64,000 nt of DNA from the NCBI GenBank assembly GCA_026724425.1, contig JAIUCV010001288.1, positions 61,409 through 125,408 of the forward strand, given 5' to 3'. Positions 10,098 to 22,151 of the stretch are shown in pieces; within the stretch, counting starts at the first letter, position 1; each line of letters opens with the position of its first letter. The DNA comes from Erythrophleum ivorense (taxonomy: Eukaryota > Streptophyta > Magnoliopsida > Fabales > Fabaceae). The position numbers were made by a program, and so were the translations under genes. The notes beneath the pieces were generated by a model. It did not search any database and was not told the DNA's origin. It worked only from the letters and a program-made list of their open reading frames with translations.

Positions 10098-10468
10098 ATT
10101 TTTTTTTTTTTTTTTTTTCGTTTTAAATCCGAAAATTCTGGAAGGCGTATCTGTAAGGACCGTGTGGACGTACACCGCCCACAGCCCCTTCTCGCGAAGC
10201 CCCAAGAGTGCTTTAGGTGTCTAAACATCGTTTGTGCCCAAAATAACGACGTTTAGATGCTTTTTCCGGGCCATTTTCTACAACGGACTCCGAATCAAAG
10301 AATACAAAGCGGTATGCTACGTGTTCTTAGGATGCATCCATCATTCCTCTCTTAGAAAGCCTACCCAACAGTCCGGACCGGGCCTAAGCATCAAGTGGGG
10401 CCCACGCCGAATGAGCGTCCAAGATCCTTTTGGGAAAGGATATATGCGATTGCGCGTTATATACAAAC

Positions 10469-10588
10469 GGTTGCGAATCATACCAGCACTAATGCACCGG
10501 ATCCCATCAGAACTCCGCAGTTAAGCGTGCTTGGGCGAGAGTAGTACTAGGATGGGTGACCTCCCGGGAAGTCCTCGTGTTGCACCCC
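10469..10588 (+). rRNA. 5S ribosomal RNA, gene 22 (altered 5' end)
   Basis: 120 bases. Starts GGTTGCGAATC: G3 reads T and an extra A is present at 10476-10477, which disturbs helix I. Spacer S2 has an extra G near 10158 and an extra T near 10261. G25, A + T20. Either a weakly defective copy or consensus error; it sits in the indel patch. Confidence 0.85.
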
Positions 10589-10958
10589 ATTTTTTTTTTT
10601 TTTTTTTTTCGTTTTAAATCCGAAAAATTCTGGAAGGCGTATCTGTAAGACCGTGTGGACGTACACCGCCCACAGCCCCTTCTCGCGAAGCCCCAAGAGT
10701 GCTTTAGGTGTCTAAACATCGTTTGTGCCCAAAATAACGACGTTTAGACGCTTTTCCGGGCCATTTTCTACTACGGACTCCGAATCAAAGAATACAAAGC
10801 GGTATGCTACGTGTTCTTAGGATGCATCCATCATTCCTCTCTTAGAAAGCCTACCCAACAGTCCGGACCGGGCCTAAGCATCAAGTGGGGCCCACGCCGA
10901 ATGAGCGTCCAAGATCCTTTTGGGAAAGGATATATGCGATTGCGCGTTATATACAAAC

Positions 10959-11078
10959 GGGTGGCGATCATACCAGCACTAATTCACCGGATCCCATCAG
11001 AACTCCGCAGTTAAGCGTGCTTGGGCGAGAGTAGTACTAGGATGGGTGACCTCCCGGGAAGTCCTCGTGTTGCACCCC
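10959..11078 (+). rRNA. 5S ribosomal RNA, gene 23 (T25, one extra G)
   Basis: 120 bases, with an extra G near 10963 (GGGTGGCGATC) inside helix I. Spacer S3 has an extra A near 10622-10626. T25, no A, T20. Confidence 0.85.
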
Positions 11079-11447
11079 TTTTTTTTTTTTTTTTTTTTCG
11101 TTTTAAATCCGAAAATTCTGGAAGGCGTATCTGTAAGACCGTGTGGACGTACACCGCCCACAGCCCCCTTCTCGCGAAGCCCCAAGAGTGCTTTAGGTGT
11201 CTAAACATCGTTTGTGCCCAAAATAACGACGTTTATATGCTTTTCCGGGCCATTTTCTACAACGGACTCCGAATCAAAAAATACAAAGCGGTATGCTACG
11301 TGTTCTTAGGATGCATCCATCATTCCTCTCTTAGAAAGCCTACCCAACAGTCCGGACCGGGCCTAAGCATCAAGTGGGGCCCACGCCGAATGAGCGTCCA
11401 AGATCCTTTTGGGAAAGGATATATGCGATTGCGCGTTATATACAAAC

Positions 11448-11566
11448 GGGTGCGATCATACCAGCACTAATGCACCGGATCCCATCAGAACTCCGCAGTT
11501 AAGCGTGCTTGGGCGAGAGTAGTACTAGGATGGGTGACCTCCCGGGAAGTCCTCGTGTTGCACCCC
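11448..11566 (+). rRNA. 5S ribosomal RNA, gene 24
   Basis: Gene intact. Spacer S1 with one extra C near 11164-11168 and G-to-A at 11279. G25, A + T18. Confidence 0.97.
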
Positions 11567-11933
11567 ATTTTTTTTTTTTTTTTTTCGTTTTAAATCCGAA
11601 AATTCTGGAAGGCGTATCTGTAAGACCGTGTGGACGTACACCGCCCACAGCCCCTTCTCGCGAAGCCCCAAGAGTGCTTTAGGTGTCTAAACATCGTTTG
11701 TGCCCAAAATAACGACGTTTAGATGCTTTTCCGGGCCATTTTCTACAACGGACTCCGAATCAAAGAATACAAAGCGGTATGCTACGTGTTCTTAGGATGC
11801 ATCCATCATTCCTCTCTTAGAAAGCCTACCCAACAGTCCGGACCGGCCTAAGCATCAAGTGGGGCCCACGCCGAATGAGCGTCCAAGATCCTTTTGGGAA
11901 AGGATATATGCGATTGCGCGTTTATATACAAAC

Positions 11934-12052
11934 GGGTGCGATCATACCAGCACTAATGCACCGGATCCCATCAGAACTCCGCAGTTAAGCGTGCTTGGGC
12001 GAGAGTAGTACTAGGATGGGTGACCTCCCGGGAAGTCCTCGTGTTGCACCCC
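11934..12052 (+). rRNA. 5S ribosomal RNA, gene 25
   Basis: Gene intact. Spacer S2 lacks one G near 11845 and has an extra T at about 11921, which lengthens the TATA-to-start distance by one. G25, A + T18. Confidence 0.96.
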
Positions 12053-12419
12053 ATTTTTTTTTTTTTTTTTTCGTTTTAAATCCGAAAATTCTGGAAGGCG
12101 TATCTGTAAGACCGTGTGGACGTACACCGCCCACAGCCCCTTCTCGCGAAGCCCCAAGAGTGCTTTAGGTGTCTAAACATCGTTTGTGCCCAAAATAACG
12201 ACGTTTATATGCTTTTCCGGGCCATTTTCTACAACGGACTCCGAATCAAAGAATACAAAGCGGTATGCTACGTGTTCTTAGGATGCATCCATCATTCCTC
12301 TCTTAGAAAGCCTACCCAACAGTCCGGACCGGGCCTAAGCATCAAGTGGGGCCCACGCCGAATGAGCGTCCAAGATCCTTTTGGGAAAGGATATATGCGA
12401 TTGCGCGTTATATACAAAC

Positions 12420-12537
12420 GGGTGCGATCATACCAGCACTAATGCACCGGATCCCATCAGACTCCGCAGTTAAGCGTGCTTGGGCGAGAGTAGTACTAGG
12501 ATGGGTGACCTCCCGGGAAGTCCTCGTGTTGCACCCC
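12420..12537 (+). rRNA. 5S ribosomal RNA, gene 26 (one A missing)
   Basis: 118 bases: CATCAGACTCC replaces CATCAGAACTCC (one A lost at gene position 42-43, loop C/helix III, near 12461). Spacer S1, G25, A + T19. A homopolymer-type change inside the first indel patch, so possibly an error. Confidence 0.88.
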
Positions 12538-12905
12538 ATTTTTTTTTTTTTTTTTTTCGTTTTAAATCCGAAAATTCTGGAAGGCGTATCTGTAAGACCG
12601 TGTGGACGTACACCGCCCACAGCCCCTTCTCGCGAAGCCCCAAGAGTGCTTTAGGTGTCTAAACATCGTTTGTGCCCAAAATAACGACGTTTAGATGCTT
12701 TTCCGGGCCATTTTCTACAACGGACTCCGAATCAAAGAATACAAAGCGGTATGCTACGTGTTCTTAGGATGCATCCATCATTCCTCTCTTAGAAAGCCTA
12801 CCCAACAGTCCGGACCGGGCCTAAGCATCAAGTGGGGCCCACGCCGAATGAGCGTCCAAGATCCTTTTGGGAAAGGATATATGCGATTGCGCGTTATATA
12901 CAAAC

Positions 12906-13024
12906 GGGTGCGATCATACCAGCACTAATGCACCGGATCCCATCAGAACTCCGCAGTTAAGCGTGCTTGGGCGAGAGTAGTACTAGGATGGGTGACCTCC
13001 CGGGAAGTCCTCGTGTTGCACCCC
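12906..13024 (+). rRNA. 5S ribosomal RNA, gene 27
   Basis: Gene intact. Spacer S2, G25, A + T20. Confidence 0.98.
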
Positions 13025-13394
13025 ATTTTTTTTTTTTTTTTTTTTCGTTTTAAATCCGAAAATTCTGGAAGGCGTATCTGTAAGACCGTGTGGACGTACA
13101 CCGCCCACAGCCCCTTCTCGCGAAGCCCCAAGAGTGCTTTAGGTGTCTAAACATCGTTTGTGCCCAAAATAACGACGTTTAGACGCTTTTCCGGGCCATT
13201 TTCTACTACGGACTCCGAATCAAAGAATACAAAGCGGTATGCTACGTGTTCTTAGGATGCATCCATCATTCCTCTCTTAGAAAGCCTACCCAACAGTCCG
13301 GACCGGGCCTAAGCATCAAGTGGGGCCCACGCCGAGATGAGCGTCCAAGATCCTTTTGGGAAAGGATATATGCGATTGCGCGTTATATACAAAC

Positions 13395-13514
13395 GGGTGC
13401 GATCATACCAGCACTAATTCACCGGATCCCATCAGAACTCCGCAGTTAAGCGTGCTTGGGCGAGAGTAGTACTAGGATGGGGTGACCTCCCGGGAAGTCC
13501 TCGTGTTGCACCCC
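13395..13514 (+). rRNA. 5S ribosomal RNA, gene 28 (T25, one extra G)
   Basis: 120 bases, with GATGGGGTGACC (extra G near 13478-13482, within box C). Spacer S3 also has an extra G at about 13336. T25, no A, T20. Confidence 0.86.
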
Positions 13515-13882
13515 TTTTTTTTTTTTTTTTTTTTCGTTTTAAATCCGAAAATTCTGGAAGGCGTATCTGTAAGACCGTGTGGACGTACACCGCCCACAGC
13601 CCCTTCTCGCGAAGCCCCAAGAGTGCTTTAGGTGTCTAAACATCGTTTGTGCCCAAAATAACGACGTTTATATGCTTTTCCGGGCCATTTTCTACAACGG
13701 ACTCCGAATCAAAGAATACAAAGCGGTATGCTACGTGTTCTTAGGATGCATCCATCATTCCTCTCTTAGAAAGCCTACCCAACAGTCCGGACCGGGCCTA
13801 AGCATCAAGTGGGGCCCACGCCGAATGAGCGTCCAAGATCCTTTTGGGAAAGGATATATGCGATTGCGCGTTATATACAAAC

Positions 13883-14000
13883 GGGTGCGATCATACCAGC
13901 ACTAATGCACCGGATCCCATCAGAACTCCGCAGTTAAGCGTGCTTGGGCGAGAGTAGTACTAGGATGGTGACCTCCCGGGAAGTCCTCGTGTTGCACCCC
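13883..14000 (+). rRNA. 5S ribosomal RNA, gene 29 (one G missing)
   Basis: 118 bases: GATGGTGACC, one G short in box C (near 13967). This is the mirror of the extra G in the same G run of gene 28, which hints at homopolymer miscalling. Spacer S1, G25, A + T18. Confidence 0.86.
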
Positions 14001-14368
14001 ATTTTTTTTTTTTTTTTTTCGTTTTAAATCCGAAAATTCTGGAAGGCGTATCTGTAAGACCGTGTGGACGTACACCGCCCACAGCCCCTTCTCGCGAAGC
14101 CCCAAGAGTGCTTTAGGTGTCTAAACATCGTTTGTGCCCAAAATAACGACGTTTAGATGCTTTTCCGGGCCATTTTCTACAACGGACTCCGAATCAAAGA
14201 ATACAAAGCGGTATGCTACGTGTTCTTAGGATGCATCCATCATTCCTCTCTTAGAAAGCCTACCCAACAGTCCCGGACCGGGCCTAAGCATCAAGTGGGG
14301 CCCACGCCGAATGAGCGTCCAAGATCCTTTTGGGAAAGGATATATGCGATTGCGCGTTATATACAAAC

Positions 14369-14487
14369 GGGTGCGATCATACCAGCACTAATGCACCGGA
14401 TCCCATCAGAACTCCGCAGTTAAGCGTGCTTGGGCGAGAGTAGTACTAGGATGGGTGACCTCCCGGGAAGTCCTCGTGTTGCACCCC
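14369..14487 (+). rRNA. 5S ribosomal RNA, gene 30
   Basis: Gene intact. Spacer S2 with one extra C near 14272-14274, the right edge of the first indel patch. G25, A + T19. Confidence 0.97.
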
Positions 14488-14855
14488 ATTTTTTTTTTTT
14501 TTTTTTTCGTTTTAAATCCGAAAATTCTGGAAGGCGTATCTGTAAGACCGTGTGGACGTACACCGCCCACAGCCCCTTCTCGCGAAGCCCCAAGAGTGCT
14601 TTAGGTGTCTAAACATCGTTTGTGCCCAAAATAACGACGTTTAGATGCTTTTCCGGGCCATTTTCTACAACGGACTCCGAATCAAAGAATACAAAGCGGT
14701 ATGCTACGTGTTCTTAGGATGCATCCATCATTCCTCTCTTAGAAAGCCTACCCAACAGTCCGGACCGGGCCTAAGCATCAAGTGGGGCCCACGCCGAATG
14801 AGCGTCCAAGATCCTTTTGGGAAAGGATATATGCGATTGCGCGTTATATACAAAC

Positions 14856-14974
14856 GGGTGCGATCATACCAGCACTAATGCACCGGATCCCATCAGAACT
14901 CCGCAGTTAAGCGTGCTTGGGCGAGAGTAGTACTAGGATGGGTGACCTCCCGGGAAGTCCTCGTGTTGCACCCC
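14856..14974 (+). rRNA. 5S ribosomal RNA, gene 31
   Basis: Spacer S2, G25, A + T19. Confidence 0.98.
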
Positions 14975-15342
14975 ATTTTTTTTTTTTTTTTTTTCGTTTT
15001 AAATCCGAAAATTCTGGAAGGCGTATCTGTAAGACCGTGTGGACGTACACCGCCCACAGCCCCTTCTCGCGAAGCCCCAAGAGTGCTTTAGGTGTCTAAA
15101 CATCGTTTGTGCCCAAAATAACGACGTTTAGATGCTTTTCCGGGCCATTTTCTACAACGGACTCCGAATCAAAGAATACAAAGCGGTATGCTACGTGTTC
15201 TTAGGATGCATCCATCATTCCTCTCTTAGAAAGCCTACCCAACAGTCCGGACCGGGCCTAAGCATCAAGTGGGGCCCATGCCGAATGAGCGTCCAAGATC
15301 CTTTTGGGAAAGGATATATGCGATTGCGCGTTATATACAAAC

Positions 15343-15461
15343 GGGTGCGATCATACCAGCACTAATGCACCGGATCCCATCAGAACTCCGCAGTTAAGCG
15401 TGCTTGGGCGAGAGTAGTACTAGGATGGGTGACCTCCCGGGAAGTCCTCGTGTTGCACCCC
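15343..15461 (+). rRNA. 5S ribosomal RNA, gene 32
   Basis: Spacer S2 with C-to-T at 15279 (GGCCCATGCC), shared only with gene 36. G25, A + T19. Confidence 0.98.
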
Positions 15462-15829
15462 ATTTTTTTTTTTTTTTTTTTCGTTTTAAATCCGAAAATT
15501 CTGGAAGGCGTATCTGTAAGACCGTGTGGACGTACACCGCCCACAGCCCCTTCTCGCGAAGCCCCAAGAGTGCTTTAGGTGTCTAAACATCGTTTGTGCC
15601 CAAAATAACGACGTTTATATGCTTTTCCGGGCCATTTTCTACAACGGACTCCGAATCAAAGAATACAAAGCGGTATGCTACGTGTTCTTAGGATGCATCC
15701 ATCATTCCTCTCTTAGAAAGCCTACCCAACAGTCCGGACCGGGCCTAAGCATCAAGTGGGGCCCACGCCGAATGAGCGTCCAAGATCCTTTTGGGAAAGG
15801 ATATATGCGATTGCGCGTTATATACAAAC

Positions 15830-15948
15830 GGGTGCGATCATACCAGCACTAATGCACCGGATCCCATCAGAACTCCGCAGTTAAGCGTGCTTGGGCGAGA
15901 GTAGTACTAGGATGGGTGACCTCCCGGGAAGTCCTCGTGTTGCACCCC
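15830..15948 (+). rRNA. 5S ribosomal RNA, gene 33
   Basis: Spacer S1, G25, A + T18. One of only two S1 units (with 26) that do not follow a T25 gene. Counterpart of gene 29 at 1947 bases. Confidence 0.98.
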
Positions 15949-16315
15949 ATTTTTTTTTTTTTTTTTTCGTTTTAAATCCGAAAATTCTGGAAGGCGTATC
16001 TGTAAGACCGTGTGGACGTACACCGCCCACAGCCCCTTCTCGCGAAGCCCCAAGAGTGCTTTAGGTGTCTAAACATCGTTTGTGCCCAAAATAACGACGT
16101 TTAGATGCTTTTCCGGGCCATTTTCTACAACGGACTCCGAATCAAAGAATACAAAGCGGTATGCTACGTGTTCTTAGGATGCATCCATCATTCCTCTCTT
16201 AGAAAGCCTACCCAACAGTCCGGACCGGGCCTAAGCATCAAGTGGGGCCCACGCCGAATGAGCGTCCAAGATCCTTTTGGGAAAGGATATATGCGATTGC
16301 GCGTTATATACAAAC

Positions 16316-16434
16316 GGGTGCGATCATACCAGCACTAATGCACCGGATCCCATCAGAACTCCGCAGTTAAGCGTGCTTGGGCGAGAGTAGTACTAGGATG
16401 GGTGACCTCCCGGGAAGTCCTCGTGTTGCACCCC
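16316..16434 (+). rRNA. 5S ribosomal RNA, gene 34
   Basis: Spacer S2, G25, A + T19. Counterpart of gene 30 at 1947 bases. Confidence 0.98.
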
Positions 16435-16802
16435 ATTTTTTTTTTTTTTTTTTTCGTTTTAAATCCGAAAATTCTGGAAGGCGTATCTGTAAGACCGTGT
16501 GGACGTACACCGCCCACAGCCCCTTCTCGCGAAGCCCCAAGAGTGCTTTAGGTGTCTAAACATCGTTTGTGCCCAAAATAACGACGTTTAGATGCTTTTC
16601 CGGGCCATTTTCTACAACGGACTCCGAATCAAAGAATACAAAGCGGTATGCTACGTGTTCTTAGGATGCATCCATCATTCCTCTCTTAGAAAGCCTACCC
16701 AACAGTCCGGACCGGGCCTAAGCATCAAGTGGGGCCCACGCCGAATGAGCGTCCAAGATCCTTTTGGGAAAGGATATATGCGATTGCGCGTTATATACAA
16801 AC

Positions 16803-16921
16803 GGGTGCGATCATACCAGCACTAATGCACCGGATCCCATCAGAACTCCGCAGTTAAGCGTGCTTGGGCGAGAGTAGTACTAGGATGGGTGACCTCCCGG
16901 GAAGTCCTCGTGTTGCACCCC
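16803..16921 (+). rRNA. 5S ribosomal RNA, gene 35
   Basis: Spacer S2, G25, A + T19. Counterpart of gene 31 at 1947 bases. Confidence 0.98.
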
Positions 16922-17289
16922 ATTTTTTTTTTTTTTTTTTTCGTTTTAAATCCGAAAATTCTGGAAGGCGTATCTGTAAGACCGTGTGGACGTACACCGC
17001 CCACAGCCCCTTCTCGCGAAGCCCCAAGAGTGCTTTAGGTGTCTAAACATCGTTTGTGCCCAAAATAACGACGTTTAGATGCTTTTCCGGGCCATTTTCT
17101 ACAACGGACTCCGAATCAAAGAATACAAAGCGGTATGCTACGTGTTCTTAGGATGCATCCATCATTCCTCTCTTAGAAAGCCTACCCAACAGTCCGGACC
17201 GGGCCTAAGCATCAAGTGGGGCCCATGCCGAATGAGCGTCCAAGATCCTTTTGGGAAAGGATATATGCGATTGCGCGTTATATACAAAC

Positions 17290-17408
17290 GGGTGCGATCA
17301 TACCAGCACTAATGCACCGGATCCCATCAGAACTCCGCAGTTAAGCGTGCTTGGGCGAGAGTAGTACTAGGATGGGTGACCTCCCGGGAAGTCCTCGTGT
17401 TGCACCCC
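17290..17408 (+). rRNA. 5S ribosomal RNA, gene 36
   Basis: Spacer S2 with T at 17226, the variant shared with gene 32, at 1947 bases. G25, A + T19. Confidence 0.98.
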
Positions 17409-17776
17409 ATTTTTTTTTTTTTTTTTTTCGTTTTAAATCCGAAAATTCTGGAAGGCGTATCTGTAAGACCGTGTGGACGTACACCGCCCACAGCCCCTTC
17501 TCGCGAAGCCCCAAGAGTGCTTTAGGTGTCTAAACATCGTTTGTGCCCAAAATAACGACGTTTAGACGCTTTTCCGGGCCATTTTCTACTACGGACTCCG
17601 AATCAAAGAATACAAAGCGGTATGCTACGTGTTCTTAGGATGCATCCATCATTCCTCTCTTAGAAAGCCTACCCAACAGTCCGGACCGGGCCTAAGCATC
17701 AAGTGGGGCCCACGCCGAATGAGCGTCCAAGATCCTTTTGGGAAAGGATATATGCGATTGCGCGTTATATACAAAC

Positions 17777-17895
17777 GGGTGCGATCATACCAGCACTAAT
17801 TCACCGGATCCCATCAGAACTCCGCAGTTAAGCGTGCTTGGGCGAGAGTAGTACTAGGATGGGTGACCTCCCGGGAAGTCCTCGTGTTGCACCCC
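17777..17895 (+). rRNA. 5S ribosomal RNA, gene 37 (T25 allele)
   Basis: Spacer S3, T25, no A, T19. Followed by an S1 unit. Confidence 0.96.
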
Positions 17896-18262
17896 TTTTT
17901 TTTTTTTTTTTTTTCGTTTTAAATCCGAAAATTCTGGAAGGCGTATCTGTAAGACCGTGTGGACGTACACCGCCCACAGCCCCTTCTCGCGAAGCCCCAA
18001 GAGTGCTTTAGGTGTCTAAACATCGTTTGTGCCCAAAATAACGACGTTTATATGCTTTTCCGGGCCATTTTCTACAACGGACTCCGAATCAAAGAATACA
18101 AAGCGGTATGCTACGTGTTCTTAGGATGCATCCATCATTCCTCTCTTAGAAAGCCTACCCAACAGTCCGGACCGGGCCTAAGCATCAAGTGGGGCCCACG
18201 CCGAATGAGCGTCCAAGATCCTTTTGGGAAAGGATATATGCGATTGCGCGTTATATACAAAC

Positions 18263-18381
18263 GGGTGCGATCATACCAGCACTAATGCACCGGATCCCAT
18301 CAGAACTCCGCAGTTAAGCGTGCTTGGGCGAGAGTAGTACTAGGATGGGTGACCTCCCGGGAAGTCCTCGTGTTGCACCCC
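18263..18381 (+). rRNA. 5S ribosomal RNA, gene 38
   Basis: Spacer S1, G25, A + T18. Confidence 0.98.
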
Positions 18382-18748
18382 ATTTTTTTTTTTTTTTTTT
18401 CGTTTTAAATCCGAAAATTCTGGAAGGCGTATCTGTAAGACCGTGTGGACGTACACCGCCCACAGCCCCTTCTCGCGAAGCCCCAAGAGTGCTTTAGGTG
18501 TCTAAACATCGTTTGTGCCCAAAATAACGACGTTTAGATGCTTTTCCGGGCCATTTTCTACAACGGACTCCGAATCAAAGAATACAAAGCGGTATGCTAC
18601 GTGTTCTTAGGATGCATCCATCATTCCTCTCTTAGAAAGCCTACCCAACAGTCCGGACCGGGCCTAAGCATCAAGTGGGGCCCACGCCGAATGAGCGTCC
18701 AAGATCCTTTTGGGAAAGGATATATGCGATTGCGCGTTATATACAAAC

Positions 18749-18867
18749 GGGTGCGATCATACCAGCACTAATTCACCGGATCCCATCAGAACTCCGCAGT
18801 TAAGCGTGCTTGGGCGAGAGTAGTACTAGGATGGGTGACCTCCCGGGAAGTCCTCGTGTTGCACCCC
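18749..18867 (+). rRNA. 5S ribosomal RNA, gene 39 (T25 allele)
   Basis: First T25 gene with an S2 rather than S3 spacer: a left/right mosaic unit. No A, T20. Starts the first 7-unit block. Confidence 0.96.
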
Positions 18868-19235
18868 TTTTTTTTTTTTTTTTTTTTCGTTTTAAATCCG
18901 AAAATTCTGGAAGGCGTATCTGTAAGACCGTGTGGACGTACACCGCCCACAGCCCCTTCTCGCGAAGCCCCAAGAGTGCTTTAGGTGTCTAAACATCGTT
19001 TGTGCCCAAAATAACGACGTTTATATGCTTTTCCGGGCCATTTTCTACAACGGACTCCGAATCAAAGAATACAAAGCGGTATGCTACGTGTTCTTAGGAT
19101 GCATCCATCATTCCTCTCTTAGAAAGCCTACCCAACAGTCCGGACCGGGCCTAAGCATCAAGTGGGGCCCACGCCGAATGAGCGTCCAAGATCCTTTTGG
19201 GAAAGGATATATGCGATTGCGCGTTATATACAAAC

Positions 19236-19354
19236 GGGTGCGATCATACCAGCACTAATGCACCGGATCCCATCAGAACTCCGCAGTTAAGCGTGCTTGG
19301 GCGAGAGTAGTACTAGGATGGGTGACCTCCCGGGAAGTCCTCGTGTTGCACCCC
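19236..19354 (+). rRNA. 5S ribosomal RNA, gene 40
   Basis: Spacer S1, G25, A + T19. Confidence 0.98.
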
Positions 19355-19722
19355 ATTTTTTTTTTTTTTTTTTTCGTTTTAAATCCGAAAATTCTGGAAG
19401 GCGTATCTGTAAGACCGTGTGGACGTACACCGCCCACAGCCCCTTCTCGCGAAGCCCCAAGAGTGCTTTAGGTGTCTAAACATCGTTTGTGCCCAAAATA
19501 ACGACGTTTAGATGCTTTTCCGGGCCATTTTCTACAACGGACTCCGAATCAAAGAATACAAAGCGGTATGCTACGTGTTCTTAGGATGCATCCATCATTC
19601 CTCTCTTAGAAAGCCTACCCAACAGTCCGGACCGGGCCTAAGCATCAAGTGGGGCCCACGCCGAATGAGCGTCCAAGATCCTTTTGGGAAAGGATATATG
19701 CGATTGCGCGTTATATACAAAC

Positions 19723-19841
19723 GGGTGCGATCATACCAGCACTAATTCACCGGATCCCATCAGAACTCCGCAGTTAAGCGTGCTTGGGCGAGAGTAGTAC
19801 TAGGATGGGTGACCTCCCGGGAAGTCCTCGTGTTGCACCCC
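19723..19841 (+). rRNA. 5S ribosomal RNA, gene 41 (T25 allele)
   Basis: Spacer S2, T25, no A, T19. Confidence 0.96.
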
Positions 19842-20208
19842 TTTTTTTTTTTTTTTTTTTCGTTTTAAATCCGAAAATTCTGGAAGGCGTATCTGTAAGA
19901 CCGTGTGGACGTACACCGCCCACAGCCCCTTCTCGCGAAGCCCCAAGAGTGCTTTAGGTGTCTAAACATCGTTTGTGCCCAAAATAACGACGTTTATATG
20001 CTTTTCCGGGCCATTTTCTACAACGGACTCCGAATCAAAGAATACAAAGCGGTATGCTACGTGTTCTTAGGATGCATCCATCATTCCTCTCTTAGAAAGC
20101 CTACCCAACAGTCCGGACCGGGCCTAAGCATCAAGTGGGGCCCACGCCGAATGAGCGTCCAAGATCCTTTTGGGAAAGGATATATGCGATTGCGCGTTAT
20201 ATACAAAC

Positions 20209-20327
20209 GGGTGCGATCATACCAGCACTAATGCACCGGATCCCATCAGAACTCCGCAGTTAAGCGTGCTTGGGCGAGAGTAGTACTAGGATGGGTGACC
20301 TCCCGGGAAGTCCTCGTGTTGCACCCC
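20209..20327 (+). rRNA. 5S ribosomal RNA, gene 42
   Basis: Spacer S1, allele G25 but no A before the T run (T19). This rare combination is shared with genes 49, 66 and 96. Confidence 0.98.
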
Positions 20328-20694
20328 TTTTTTTTTTTTTTTTTTTCGTTTTAAATCCGAAAATTCTGGAAGGCGTATCTGTAAGACCGTGTGGACGTAC
20401 ACCGCCCACAGCCCCTTCTCGCGAAGCCCCAAGAGTGCTTTAGGTGTCTAAACATCGTTTGTGCCCAAAATAACGACGTTTAGATGCTTTTCCGGGCCAT
20501 TTTCTACAACGGACTCCGAATCAAAGAATACAAAGCGGTATGCTACGTGTTCTTAGGATGCATCCATCATTCCTCTCTTAGAAAGCCTACCCAACAGTCC
20601 GGACCGGGCCTAAGCATCAAGTGGGGCCCACGCCGAATGAGCGTCCAAGATCCTTTTGGGAAAGGATATATGCGATTGCGCGTTATATACAAAC

Positions 20695-20813
20695 GGGTGC
20701 GATCATACCAGCACTAATGCACCGGATCCCATCAGAACTCCGCAGTTAAGCGTGCTTGGGCGAGAGTAGTACTAGGATGGGTGACCTCCCGGGAAGTCCT
20801 CGTGTTGCACCCC
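20695..20813 (+). rRNA. 5S ribosomal RNA, gene 43
   Basis: Spacer S2, G25, A with a short T17. Shares T17 with its 7-unit counterpart gene 50. Confidence 0.98.
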
Positions 20814-21179
20814 ATTTTTTTTTTTTTTTTTCGTTTTAAATCCGAAAATTCTGGAAGGCGTATCTGTAAGACCGTGTGGACGTACACCGCCCACAGCCCC
20901 TTCTCGCGAAGCCCCAAGAGTGCTTTAGGTGTCTAAACATCGTTTGTGCCCAAAATAACGACGTTTAGACGCTTTTCCGGGCCATTTTCTACTACGGACT
21001 CCGAATCAAAGAATACAAAGCGGTATGCTACGTGTTCTTAGGATGCATCCATCATTCCTCTCTTAGAAAGCCTACCCAACAGTCCGGACCAGGCCTAAGC
21101 ATCAAGTGGGGCCCACACCGAATGAACATCCAAGATCCTTTTGGGAAAGGATATATGCGATTGCGCGTTATATACAAAC

Positions 21180-21298
21180 GGGTGCGATCATACCAGCACT
21201 AATGCACCGGATCCCATCAGAACTCCGCAGTTAAGCGTGCTTGGGCGAGAGTAGTACTAGGATGGGTGACCTCCCGGGAAGTCCTCGTGTTGCACCCC
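21180..21298 (+). rRNA. 5S ribosomal RNA, gene 44
   Basis: Spacer S4, G25, A + T19. Confidence 0.98.
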
Positions 21299-21666
21299 AT
21301 TTTTTTTTTTTTTTTTTTCGTTTTAAATCCGAAAATTCTGGAAGGCGTATCTGTAAGACCGTGTGGACGTACACCGCCCACAGCCCCTTCTCGCGAAGCC
21401 CCAAGAGTGCTTTAGGTGTCTAAACATCGTTTGTGCCCAAAATAACGACGTTTAGACGCTTTTCCGGGCCATTTTCTACTACGGACTCCGAATCAAAGAA
21501 TACAAAGCGGTATGCTACGTGTTCTTAGGATGCATCCATCATTCCTCTCTTAGAAAGCCTACCCAACAGTCCGGACCGGGCCTAAGCATCAAGTGGGGCC
21601 CACGCCGAATGAGCGTCCAAGATCCTTTTGGGAAAGGATATATGCGATTGCGCGTTATATACAAAC

Positions 21667-21785
21667 GGGTGCGATCATACCAGCACTAATTCACCGGATC
21701 CCATCAGAACTCCGCAGTTAAGCGTGCTTGGGCGAGAGTAGTACTAGGATGGGTGACCTCCCGGGAAGTCCTCGTGTTGCACCCC
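21667..21785 (+). rRNA. 5S ribosomal RNA, gene 45 (T25 allele)
   Basis: Spacer S3, T25, no A, T18. Last unit of the first 7-unit block. Confidence 0.96.
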
Positions 21786-22151
21786 TTTTTTTTTTTTTTT
21801 TTTCGTTTTAAATCCGAAAATTCTGGAAGGCGTATCTGTAAGACCGTGTGGACGTACACCGCCCACAGCCCCTTCTCGCGAAGCCCCAAGAGTGCTTTAG
21901 GTGTCTAAACATCGTTTGTGCCCAAAATAACGACGTTTAGATGCTTTTCCGGGCCATTTTCTACAACGGACTCCGAATCAAAGAATACAAAGCGGTATGC
22001 TACGTGTTCTTAGGATGCATCCATCATTCCTCTCTTAGAAAGCCTACCCAACAGTCCGGACCGGGCCTAAGCATCAAGTGGGGCCCACGCCGAATGAGCG
22101 TCCAAGATCCTTTTGGGAAAGGATATATGCGATTGCGCGTTATATACAAAC

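Larger units (their letters stand above)
13617..17524 (+). repeat. 4-unit higher-order repeat (genes 29-32 and 33-36), 1947 bp period
   Basis: Class order S1, S2, S2, S2 with the CATG variant, repeated. Gene starts 13883/15830, 14369/16316, 14856/16803 and 15343/17290 are all 1947 apart. Confidence 0.9.

Noticed and set aside
10469..14000. Calling genes 22, 23, 26, 28 and 29 pseudogenes
   Set aside because: Each differs by only one or two bases, mostly in homopolymers, and all lie in a patch that looks like consensus error.
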